From the NCBI GenBank assembly GCA_028874905.1, contig JAPPGZ010000039.1, positions 39,548 through 103,547 of the forward strand: a DNA stretch of 64,000 bases, read 5' to 3'. The stretch comes from Gemmatimonadota bacterium (GTDB taxonomy: Bacteria; Gemmatimonadota; Gemmatimonadetes; Longimicrobiales; Gaopeijiaceae). The position numbers were made by a program, and so were the translations under genes. The number at the start of each line of letters is the position of its first letter. The first letter of the stretch is position 1. Of the stretch, positions 25,516-33,715 are shown in pieces. The notes under the pieces are model-generated. The model saw nothing but the letters and a program-made list of their open reading frames with translations. It was not told the DNA's origin and ran no database searches.

Positions 25516-26774
25516 GGCGAGCCCGTCTCGGTGGTCGCGCCGGTGAGCATCCTCGCCATGATCTCGGCGTCAGCGCCGCCGAGCAGACGCCGAAGGTACG
25601 CCTCGAGGGACCCGTGGCGTTCGGGGTCGAACCCGGCGAAATCCGCCTCTTCAAGACCCAGGCGGTCGTCGCCCGCCGCGACGCGCCTGCACAGGCGGAG
25701 CGACGCGCCCAGCGCGTCCTGGCGGTCGACGTGGTCCGCCAGCCTGACCACCGCATGCGTGCCGTCCGCCCGGATCCGGACCGACAGCGCGCCGAGGCAG
25801 TCCGCGCACTCCTGTTCCAGCGCGTCCAGCTCCTCCCGTTCGCGCAGCTTGCGCCACGCCGGGGACGGGCCCGACAGGTCCACGGTCACCACCCACTCCG
25901 TCGCGTCGCTCCCCGGGTCGGACGACCGGGCCTGGTCCCAGGCATCGACGACCCGTTCCACCAGCCCCTCCATCGTGCGCGCGTTCTCGAGGCCCGCCAG
26001 GGCGAGCCTCTCCCACCGCACCGGAGTGAACTCCCGGAATTCGACCACCGGATGCGCGGCGTCGTGAAGGTCGACGAGCAGACCGCCCTTGGGGCCTGTC
26101 TCGCGAGGTTTCCGCCCCTGAATGTTGCCGGGGTAGTGTACGGGCGGGTCGGTCGAGAGCACCTGACGCTGATGAACGTGTCCCAGTGCCCAGTAGTCGA
26201 AGCCCGCTGCGCGCATGACCTCCAGGCTGGAGGGTGCGTAGGCCTGGTGAAGTTCGGTGCCGCTGGCGGACGTGACCTGGGTGTGCAGCAGGGCGACGCA
26301 TGGCAGGCGGGTCGCGGCGGGGGGGCGGAGGCGGCTGGCGAGGTCTGCGGTCTCGCGGGCGGTGGCGTGCCCCGCGCCGGTGACGGTTCCGACCGGATCG
26401 CCGTGTCGGTTCACGATGGTCACCGTGACCGGATCGCCGCCCGCCACGACTGTGACGTTGTCAGGCCATCCGAGCTCCTGCACGCTCGGTCCGCTTCCCG
26501 GGTCGTGGTTCCCGGTCGCGTAGACCACCTGGATGCCCGCCTCGGCCAGAACCGCGAGCTGCCTCAACAGGAGGCCCTCGCTGCCGAACGACAGGCGCGG
26601 CCCGTCGAACAGGTCGCCGGCGATCAGAACCGCGTGGACCTTTTCGGACACCGCGGTATCGACACATCGCGCGAACGCTTCGCGAGCGGACTCGCGCAGC
26701 CGGCTTCGCACTTCTTCCGACCGGCCCGCGAAGGCGGTGTCGAGGTGAACATCGGCGATGTGGATGAAACGCAA
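25512..26774 (-). CDS. yhaO: YhaO-like metallophosphoesterase (Mre11/SbcD-type nuclease)
   Basis: 420 residues from a TTG codon at 26774 (GAGG just upstream). The first residues, LRFIHIADVHLDTAF, are the canonical start of SbcD/YhaO proteins with the D-x-H metal motif; then GDLFDGP, GNHDPG and a GHVHQRQV segment complete the two-metal site. The C-terminal 180 residues are a capping or partner-binding region. A longer version from 26891 would add 39 unconserved residues. The stop overlaps the yhaN start (ATGA). It is divergent from the glutamate dehydrogenase gene. Confidence 0.87.
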   Translation of the reverse strand: MRFIHIADVHLDTAFAGRSEEVRSRLRESAREAFARCVDTAVSEKVHAVLIAGDLFDGPRLSFGSEGLLLRQLAVLAEAGIQVVYATGNHDPGSGPSVQELGWPDNVTVVAGGDPVTVTIVNRHGDPVGTVTGAGHATARETADLASRLRPPAATRLPCVALLHTQVTSASGTELHQAYAPSSLEVMRAAGFDYWALGHVHQRQVLSTDPPVHYPGNIQGRKPRETGPKGGLLVDLHDAAHPVVEFREFTPVRWERLALAGLENARTMEGLVERVVDAWDQARSSDPGSDATEWVVTVDLSGPSPAWRKLREREELDALEQECADCLGALSVRIRADGTHAVVRLADHVDRQDALGASLRLCRRVAAGDDRLGLEEADFAGFDPERHGSLEAYLRRLLGGADAEIMARMLTGATTETGSP

Positions 26775-26910
26775 TGCGCCGCCTCGGGGTACGGGCTGCT
26801 CCAGGGGTACGGGTAGCCGACCGTTCAAAGGTAACGTCTGGCGGCACCGCTCGGGTTTTCCGAGATTGCCATGAATCCCGCCACTCTCCACGCCGACCGA
26901 ATCCCGACAA

Positions 26911-29900
26911 ATGATCCAGACAGGCGATCCCTCCGGGTCACCGGCCAGCGCCCAGGCAATCGCAGCGGTGCTCGAACTCCTGAAGGACTCGGTGGACGAC
27001 GACCGCTATCGCCTCCTCGGGAGGTTCGTGCCGTTCTTCCTCGGCAAGGCCACGATGGAGCTCTTCGAGGAACGCAAGCCGGAGGATCTGGCCCGGATGT
27101 GCGTGGAGTCGCTCGACTTCCTCAACCGCAGCCGTCCGGACCGGGTCGATGTGGAGGTCCTGAACCCCGACCCCGAAGAGGCCGGCGGGCGGGCGCCGGT
27201 CACGATCATCCAGACCAACGTCTCCGAGCGGCCGTTCATTGTGGACACGATCCGCGAGTTCCTGTCGGCGCAGGATCTCCAGATCGCGCACTTCGTGTAC
27301 CCGCTGATGACCGTGGAGAGGGACGGGGACGGGTGGATCACGGACCTGAACCCGCCGGGCGATGCCGCCGGCACCGAATCGGTCGTGTACGTCGAACTGG
27401 CCCGCGTCGCCGACGAGGAGGTTCGCGAATCTCTCCGCGCCGAGACGGCCCGCCGTCTGGAAGACGTGGTCAAGGCCACGGACGACTTCGGTCTCATGGT
27501 GGACAAGATCGCCGATGTGGTCTCCGAGCTGGGGTTCCGGATGCGCGACGTGCGGGACCGCCGGGACGAGTTCCGCGAGATCCAGGCGTTCCTGAGGTGG
27601 CTGCGCGACGGGGGCTTCGTCTTCCTCGGCTACCGGTCCTATACCTTCGGTCCGCATGAACCGGGTGGCGAGGACGCCGTGATGGTCGACGCGGGGTCGG
27701 GATTGGGGATTCTGCAGGAAGAGCAGGCGTCGGCATTCGCCCGTCCCGTGCCCATGAGCGCGCTGTCCGATCAGATGCGCGAGCGGGCGCTGTCCGGGCC
27801 GCTCCTTATCATCAGCAAGACCAACGCCGAGTCGACCGTTCACCGTCGCGCGCGGATGGACTACATCGGCGTCAAGAAGCTGCGGGCCGATGGGTCGGTA
27901 GCCGGGGAACACCGTTTCCTGGGGCTTTTCACCTCGCAGGCGTACTCGGAACCCGCGCAGGACATTCCGATCCTGCGGCAGAAGCTCGCGCAGGTGCTGG
28001 AACTGGCGGGGGTGTACGAGGGACAGCACGACTACAAGGAGATCATCACGATCTTCGGTTCGCTGCCCAAGGAGGAACTCTTCCTCGCGTCCGCGGAGGA
28101 GGTCGCCAAGGACATCCGCACGATCCTGACCCGGTACAACACCGCGGAGATCTTCGTGTCGGTGCGTCACGACGCGCTGGGGAGGGGCGTGTCGATCATG
28201 GTCGTCATGCCACGCACCCGCTTCTCGGGGGCCTTCCGGCGCGAGTTCGAAGCGTCCCTGGCGAAGCGCTACAAGGTCGAGATCCTCAACTACCACCTGG
28301 CGCTGAGCGCCGGCGACCAGGCACGCCTGCACTTCTACCTGGGCGGTCCGGCGAAGCGGCTGGCGGAGATCGACTGGCGTGACCTGAAAGCGACCGTCAC
28401 GAGCCTGACACGGTCGTGGCTGGACGAGGTGGGGGACCTGTTGAGCGAGGAGCGTCCGCCGGACGAGGCGCGTCGGATGGCGCGTCACTATGCCGGTTCG
28501 TTTGCGCCGGAGTACCGTGCCGCGACCGAGCCGTCGGCGGCCGTGAGAGACATTGCCGAACTCGAGTCCATGAAGGTGGACGGACGCATGGAGTCGGTCC
28601 GCTTCTTCGAGAATGCGGAGGTCGATGGCTGCGAACTCAAGATCTACATCCGGGAGCACCAGATCATCCTGTCTGATTTCATGCCGGTTCTGGAGAACTG
28701 CGGGCTCCGCATCATCAACGTTTCGCTGTTCGAGCTGCGGGAGGGGGGCGGTCACGCCGACTCGTCGATCTACAGCTTCGACGTGCAGACCGCGGACGGA
28801 GCCGGAATCGACATCGAGGCCCGGGGGCCCGTTCTGTCCGAGGCGATCCTGGCGATCCGGAACGGCGACGCCACGAACGACGGGTTCAACCGCCTGATCC
28901 GGCCCACGGGAATGGCCTGGCGCGAGGTCGAGGTGCTGCGGGCGTACGCGCACTACGCGTTCCAGATCGGGGCGGTCCCCAGCCGGCAGGTGCTGCGCGC
29001 GGCGCTCGACAGCCATCCGGCGATCGGATTGCTCCTGTTCCGGCTCTTCGAGGCGAGGTTCGACCCACGCGGCGTCGGGGCCGGCGACCCGGACGGCCGC
29101 GGGGCTCGGGAGGTCCGCCATCCCCGGGCCCCCGACCTCGCCGGCCGCATCGCCGACGAACTGGTCGGGGTGAGCTCGCTCGCCCATGACCGCGCGCTGA
29201 GGGCCTTCCAGAAGGTGATCGAGGCCACCGTGCGGACCAACTACTATCGGACCGGCGGCCGGACGCCGACGGTGCGGTCGGGGGGAGTCCCGTACATCTC
29301 GCTCAAGTTCGACTCCGGGCTCCTGGAGAGCGTGGTCAGGAGCCGTCTCAAATACGAGGTGTGGGTAAGGTCTTCGAGGATGGAGGGCATTCACCTGCGC
29401 GGCGCGTCAGTTGCCCGGGGCGGCATACGGCACTCGGACCGGCCGGATGATTTCCGCACCGAGGTGCTGGGGCTGGTGCTGACGCAGATGGTCAAGAACG
29501 CGGTGATCGTCCCCAGCGGGTCGAAGGGCGGCTTCGTGTGCCTGCGGTCGTTGCCCGACGGCGAAGCCATGGCGCACGAGGCGCGCGAGCAGTACTGCAC
29601 CCTGATGCGCGGACTGCTGGACATCACGGACAACCTTAACGGCGAGTCCGCGCCACCCGAGGGCGTGGTCCGGCACGACGGCTTCGACCCCTACCTCGTG
29701 GTCGCGGCGGACAAGGGCACGGCGCCGTTTTCGGACACCGCGAACGGGGTTGCGGCGGACTACGGGTTCTGGCTGGACGATGCATTCGCCTCGGGCGGCT
29801 CGAACGGGTACGACCATAAGAAGGTGGGCATCACGGCCGGCGGTGCCTGGGAGTCGGTGAAGCGGCACTTCCGGGAGATGGGAAGGAACATCCAGACGGA

Positions 29901-31800
29901 CCACTTCACGGTGGCGGGCATCGGCGACATGAGCGGGGACGTGTTCGGCAACGGCATGCTGCTGTCGCGGGCCATTCGCCTCGTGGCGGCGTTCGACCAT
30001 CGGCACGTCTTCCTGGATCCGAACCCGGACCCGGAGGCGTCCTTCGAGGAACGCGAGCGGCTCTTCCGGCTGGGCCGCTCTTCATGGGACGACTATGACC
30101 GCGGGAAACTCTCGCCGGGCGGGATGATCGTTTCGCGCGGGGTGAAATCGGTCGATCTGAACGACGACGTCCGCGCTGCGCTGGGCCTGGATCCGGAGGT
30201 GACGACGCTGGACGGCGAGAGTCTGATCCGGGCGGTGCTGTCCGCTCCCGTCGACCTGCTGTGGAACGGCGGGATCGGCACCTACGTGAAGGCAACCGCC
30301 GAGAGCCACGCCGACGCCGGGGATGCGTCGAACGACGCGGTGCGCATCGACGTGGGCGATCTCCGGGCGAAGGTGGTGGGCGAGGGCGGAAACCTTGGGT
30401 TCACGCAGGCCGCCCGGGTCGAGTACGCGCTCGGCGGCGGACGGATCAACACCGATGCACTCGACAACTCGGGTGGGGTCAACCTGTCGGACCGCGAGGT
30501 CAACCTGAAGATCCTCCTGAACGAGGCCCTGGGTGCCGGACTGGTGACGCGGGAGCAGCGTAACGACCTGTTGCACCGCCTCACGGACACCGTCGCCTCG
30601 CTGGTGCTCGCGGACAACGAGTCCGGCTGTCAGGCGGTGTCGCTGGACGAATACCGCGCCCGCCGCGGCATGGACCACTACTGGGCGCTGATGGGGCGCC
30701 TGGCCCGCACCGGCCTCCTCGACCGCGACGCGGAGGGACTGCCGTCCTGGGACGAGCTCACGGCGCGCCAGGAGGCGAATCAGTCGCTCACGCGGCCGGA
30801 GCTGTCCGTTCTGCTGGCCTACGCCAAGCTGGACCTCAAGTCGGCGCTGCTCGCCTCCGACCTCCCGGACGACCCGTCGGCTTCGGACTATTTCCACGGG
30901 TACTTCCCAGCCGAAGCCTTGGAACTGGTCGGCCTGGAGCGGGCTGCCAACCACCGTCTGCGTCGCGAGATCGTGGCGTGCCAGCTGACCAACGACCTCG
31001 TGGACCTAATGGGGTCGGTGTTCATCGACCGCCTGATGCGGGAAACCGGCCACGGCGCAGCGGAGATCGCGCGGGCGTGGCTGGTGGCCGCTAGACTGAC
31101 CCGGCACGATTCGTTGCTTGCCGACATCGGGTCGCGCGAGGGACACGTGTCCGCGGCGGTCACCTACCGCTGGACGATGGGTCTGGCCCGCGTGCTCGAA
31201 CGGACGACGCGCTGGGTGTTGACCAATTGCGACCCGGAAGAGTCGACCACCGCGCTCATCGAGGGAAGCCTGAACGGACTCGAAGCCCTGCGTGGACAGT
31301 TCCACGAGATCGTGGCGGGAGAAGACCGGGAGAACTTCGAAGCGCGGGTGGCGGCGCTGATGCCCCAGGCGGGGGACGAGGCCTTTGTGCGGAATCTCGT
31401 CGCCCTGCGCTTTTTGGACCATCTGCTCGAGATCCTCCACCTGGCTCGTACTACCGGAACCAATCCCGTGAGCGCGGCGCGGGTCTACTACTGGGTCACC
31501 GAGGAACTTCGGATTCCGTGGCTTACCGGCTGTATCGAGCGGGTGAGCGGCGACGGCAAGTGGCAGCAGCGCTGGGCGCTGGGGCTGATCAACGACCTGG
31601 GCGCGATTCGGCGGAACCTCACCCAGAACGCGCTTGCAGGAAAGGACGACCTCGCGGGAGCACTCGGCTTCGAGGAAGACGAGTCACAGCTGACGCGGTT
31701 CCACGAGATCCTGGACGAGGTCGAGGCCGAGGAGCCGGTCAGCCTGGCGGGCCTGTCGGTGGCGATCCAGCAGATCCGCTACCTGGCATCGGGACGGTAG
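26911..31800 (+). CDS. gdhB: NAD-specific glutamate dehydrogenase, large (about 180 kDa) type
   Basis: 1629 residues, the normal size of the large NAD-GDH class first known from Streptomyces and Pseudomonas. It oxidises L-glutamate to 2-oxoglutarate and ammonia, a catabolic enzyme that also responds to amino acids through its N-terminal ACT-like region (IQTNVSERPFIVDTIREFL). The catalytic core includes GGIRHSDRPDDFRTEVLGL, VIVPSGSKGGFV, KVGITAGGAWESVKRHFREMG and GDMSGDVFGNGMLLS (dinucleotide-binding area), then GEGGNLGFTQAARVEYA. The start codon has no clear ribosome site. Its product feeds SucA, encoded 9 kb away. The last 62 bases overlap the convergent ppx gene. The symbol is used by family analogy. 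Confidence 0.95.
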   Translation: MIQTGDPSGSPASAQAIAAVLELLKDSVDDDRYRLLGRFVPFFLGKATMELFEERKPEDLARMCVESLDFLNRSRPDRVDVEVLNPDPEEAGGRAPVTIIQTNVSERPFIVDTIREFLSAQDLQIAHFVYPLMTVERDGDGWITDLNPPGDAAGTESVVYVELARVADEEVRESLRAETARRLEDVVKATDDFGLMVDKIADVVSELGFRMRDVRDRRDEFREIQAFLRWLRDGGFVFLGYRSYTFGPHEPGGEDAVMVDAGSGLGILQEEQASAFARPVPMSALSDQMRERALSGPLLIISKTNAESTVHRRARMDYIGVKKLRADGSVAGEHRFLGLFTSQAYSEPAQDIPILRQKLAQVLELAGVYEGQHDYKEIITIFGSLPKEELFLASAEEVAKDIRTILTRYNTAEIFVSVRHDALGRGVSIMVVMPRTRFSGAFRREFEASLAKRYKVEILNYHLALSAGDQARLHFYLGGPAKRLAEIDWRDLKATVTSLTRSWLDEVGDLLSEERPPDEARRMARHYAGSFAPEYRAATEPSAAVRDIAELESMKVDGRMESVRFFENAEVDGCELKIYIREHQIILSDFMPVLENCGLRIINVSLFELREGGGHADSSIYSFDVQTADGAGIDIEARGPVLSEAILAIRNGDATNDGFNRLIRPTGMAWREVEVLRAYAHYAFQIGAVPSRQVLRAALDSHPAIGLLLFRLFEARFDPRGVGAGDPDGRGAREVRHPRAPDLAGRIADELVGVSSLAHDRALRAFQKVIEATVRTNYYRTGGRTPTVRSGGVPYISLKFDSGLLESVVRSRLKYEVWVRSSRMEGIHLRGASVARGGIRHSDRPDDFRTEVLGLVLTQMVKNAVIVPSGSKGGFVCLRSLPDGEAMAHEAREQYCTLMRGLLDITDNLNGESAPPEGVVRHDGFDPYLVVAADKGTAPFSDTANGVAADYGFWLDDAFASGGSNGYDHKKVGITAGGAWESVKRHFREMGRNIQTDHFTVAGIGDMSGDVFGNGMLLSRAIRLVAAFDHRHVFLDPNPDPEASFEERERLFRLGRSSWDDYDRGKLSPGGMIVSRGVKSVDLNDDVRAALGLDPEVTTLDGESLIRAVLSAPVDLLWNGGIGTYVKATAESHADAGDASNDAVRIDVGDLRAKVVGEGGNLGFTQAARVEYALGGGRINTDALDNSGGVNLSDREVNLKILLNEALGAGLVTREQRNDLLHRLTDTVASLVLADNESGCQAVSLDEYRARRGMDHYWALMGRLARTGLLDRDAEGLPSWDELTARQEANQSLTRPELSVLLAYAKLDLKSALLASDLPDDPSASDYFHGYFPAEALELVGLERAANHRLRREIVACQLTNDLVDLMGSVFIDRLMRETGHGAAEIARAWLVAARLTRHDSLLADIGSREGHVSAAVTYRWTMGLARVLERTTRWVLTNCDPEESTTALIEGSLNGLEALRGQFHEIVAGEDRENFEARVAALMPQAGDEAFVRNLVALRFLDHLLEILHLARTTGTNPVSAARVYYWVTEELRIPWLTGCIERVSGDGKWQQRWALGLINDLGAIRRNLTQNALAGKDDLAGALGFEEDESQLTRFHEILDEVEAEEPVSLAGLSVAIQQIRYLASGR

Positions 31801-32788
31801 GTCGCGCAGCAGGCGCGCTGAACCCCGTCCGCGCCGGGGAGTGGACGGTTGCGTGCCGGGCCGGATCCGCCGCTACATCGAGGAGTACCCCCTCCTTCAC
31901 ACCCACGCTCGGCACCACGATCTGGTCTGCGCGGGCGATGTCGGCGAAGTGCCGATAGACCAGTGCCGCCGGCAGGATGACGTCGGCGCGGTCGGGACGC
32001 AAACGGAGTTCGTGGATCGTCTCGGGGACGGTCATCGCCGTCAGGAGATGGATGACTGCGTCGAGGCGGTTGATCGGCAGCAGGGCGAGGTTCAGCGGAT
32101 CGACGTAGCTGAGCGCGAGTTCGGCGATCGCTTCGATATTGCCTCCGGTCGCCGCGAATGCAGTAGGACCCGGATAGCCCTCCGGGGGCGGAATCGTGAG
32201 TGCCTGGAGCTGGCGGCCGACCCACGCGCGCAGGGAGTCGTGGCAGCCTTCCGCCTCGGCCAGGGTCTCCAGGAGGCGCACCGTGCCGACTCGGTAGGAC
32301 TCGCTCCACAGAATGCCCGTGTCGTCAACCAGCGAGACTTCGACGCTACCGCCCCCCAGATCCACGAGGATCCAGCGCCCCTGTGAGAGGTCGACGCGGC
32401 TGCGCACGGCCAGGTGGACCAGGCGCGCCTCCTCCGCTCCGCTGATCGGCTCGAGAACTATGCCGGATTCTTCACGGATTCTGTCCAGGAAAACGCCGCG
32501 ATTGGCCGCCTCGCGGGTCGCGCTGGTCGCCACCGCGCGGAATCGGTCGACGCCCAGGGCGTCGATCTCGCGCCGGAAGCGGCGGAAGGCGGCCACCGCC
32601 CATTCCATGGTTTCCTCGTCCAGTTCCGCGTGCGTGAAGACACGGTGGCCCAGGCGGATCGGCTGGCGGATCTTGTGGACGACGTCGTACCGATCCGGAC
32701 CGGGGAAGTCGGCTACTACGAAGCGAATGGCGTTCGAGCCGGCGTCGATCGCGGCCACGCGCGCCGGAAACCGTGCCGATTCGATCAC
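31739..32788 (-). CDS. Ppx/GppA family exopolyphosphatase / pppGpp phosphohydrolase
   Basis: 349 residues from GTG at 32788 with GGAAGGA in front. The actin-like ATPase fold is shown by AAIDAGSNAIRFVVAD at the start, LEPISGAEEARLVHLA (family signature), the phosphate loop WILVDLGGGSVEVSLVD and FAATGGNIEAIAEL. At this length it lacks the long C-terminal HD-like part of E. coli Ppx. It hydrolyses polyphosphate or pppGpp. The GTG overlaps the TGA of the CPBP protease gene (GTGA at 32785-32788). The last 35 residues, rich in Pro and Ala, overlap the end of the glutamate dehydrogenase gene on the other strand. Confidence 0.9.
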   Translation of the reverse strand: MIESARFPARVAAIDAGSNAIRFVVADFPGPDRYDVVHKIRQPIRLGHRVFTHAELDEETMEWAVAAFRRFRREIDALGVDRFRAVATSATREAANRGVFLDRIREESGIVLEPISGAEEARLVHLAVRSRVDLSQGRWILVDLGGGSVEVSLVDDTGILWSESYRVGTVRLLETLAEAEGCHDSLRAWVGRQLQALTIPPPEGYPGPTAFAATGGNIEAIAELALSYVDPLNLALLPINRLDAVIHLLTAMTVPETIHELRLRPDRADVILPAALVYRHFADIARADQIVVPSVGVKEGVLLDVAADPARHATVHSPARTGFSAPAARPTVPMPGSGSAGSPPTGPPG

Positions 32789-33714
32789 CCCGATCCTTCC
32801 GCGTCCTGTTCGTCGTTTTCCGCGCCGCCGCCCAGATAGGGAATCACCGCATCGCCTGCCGGCCAGAAACGCCACAGGTACCAGATCAACACCGGCAGCG
32901 TGACGAAGACGAGGAGAAATCCGAGCCAGCCGTCGCCATCCGCAATCGCGGTCGTGTCCGCACCGCCGGGCAGATACATGCCGACGGTTGCGAGCGCGTT
33001 GTTCGTGGCGTGAAAGACGATTGGGACGATCAGGGTGCGGGTCTGGAAGTACAGAACGGCCGCGACCAGCCCGACCATGCCGATTCCGACGACGTTCGCG
33101 TGCAGGAGCCCAAACGCGACGGCCGAGGTCACGATCCCGGCCCTCACACCCCACTTGACTCCCCAGCGACTGAACAGGACGCCCCGGAAGAGCAGCTCCT
33201 CGACGACCGGAGCCGCCCCGACCAGGATGAGGACCATGAAGATGTGATGCCCCGGGTTCCCGGCCGGCCTCTCCGGCAGCATCTGCACCAGCCAGGTCAG
33301 AAGATCCGGTGCCACCCGGGACAGCCACCAGGCGACGAGCTCCCACGACCCGTACGAAAACGCGATGGTCACGGCCAGCAAGGCGCCCGTGATCGCCCAG
33401 TCGTGTCCGGCCGGCACGCGCCCGATCAGGCGTCCCAGTTCGACGCCCGCACGGCGGCAGGCCCAGAGCAGCCACGCGACCAGCCCGCCGTACGCCGCAA
33501 GCATGGACAGGATCTGTGGGGTCGCGACGTCGTCGGCGAATGCACCTCCCGTAGCGAGCCTGATGATTCCCGTCGCCAGGACCAGCACCATGAAGATGGC
33601 CGGGACCCACAGGAGGATGAGCCAGCGGGTCCGCAGCCGCTCGAACGGGTTGTCGGGCGGGTCCTCGCGTGGCGGGTCCGCGGCGGGAACGGAAGGGGCT
33701 TCGGTCTCGCTCAC
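32785..33714 (-). CDS. CPBP family intramembrane glutamic protease (CAAX-protease-like)
   Basis: 309 residues with about eight membrane helices. The Abi/CPBP motifs are all present: APVVEELLFRGVLF (motif 1, EE-x-x-x-R), AFGLLHAN (motif 2 His) and PIVFHATNNA (motif 3). These enzymes cleave within or near the membrane; bacterial substrates are mostly unknown. The N-terminal 25 residues are Pro-rich and cytosolic. The GTG start lies one base after the stop of the M14 peptidase gene and the end overlaps ppx, giving a three-gene operon. No bacteriocin genes are nearby, so an immunity role is not suggested. Confidence 0.88.
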   Translation of the reverse strand: MSETEAPSVPAADPPREDPPDNPFERLRTRWLILLWVPAIFMVLVLATGIIRLATGGAFADDVATPQILSMLAAYGGLVAWLLWACRRAGVELGRLIGRVPAGHDWAITGALLAVTIAFSYGSWELVAWWLSRVAPDLLTWLVQMLPERPAGNPGHHIFMVLILVGAAPVVEELLFRGVLFSRWGVKWGVRAGIVTSAVAFGLLHANVVGIGMVGLVAAVLYFQTRTLIVPIVFHATNNALATVGMYLPGGADTTAIADGDGWLGFLLVFVTLPVLIWYLWRFWPAGDAVIPYLGGGAENDEQDAEGSG

Positions 33715-33715
33715 C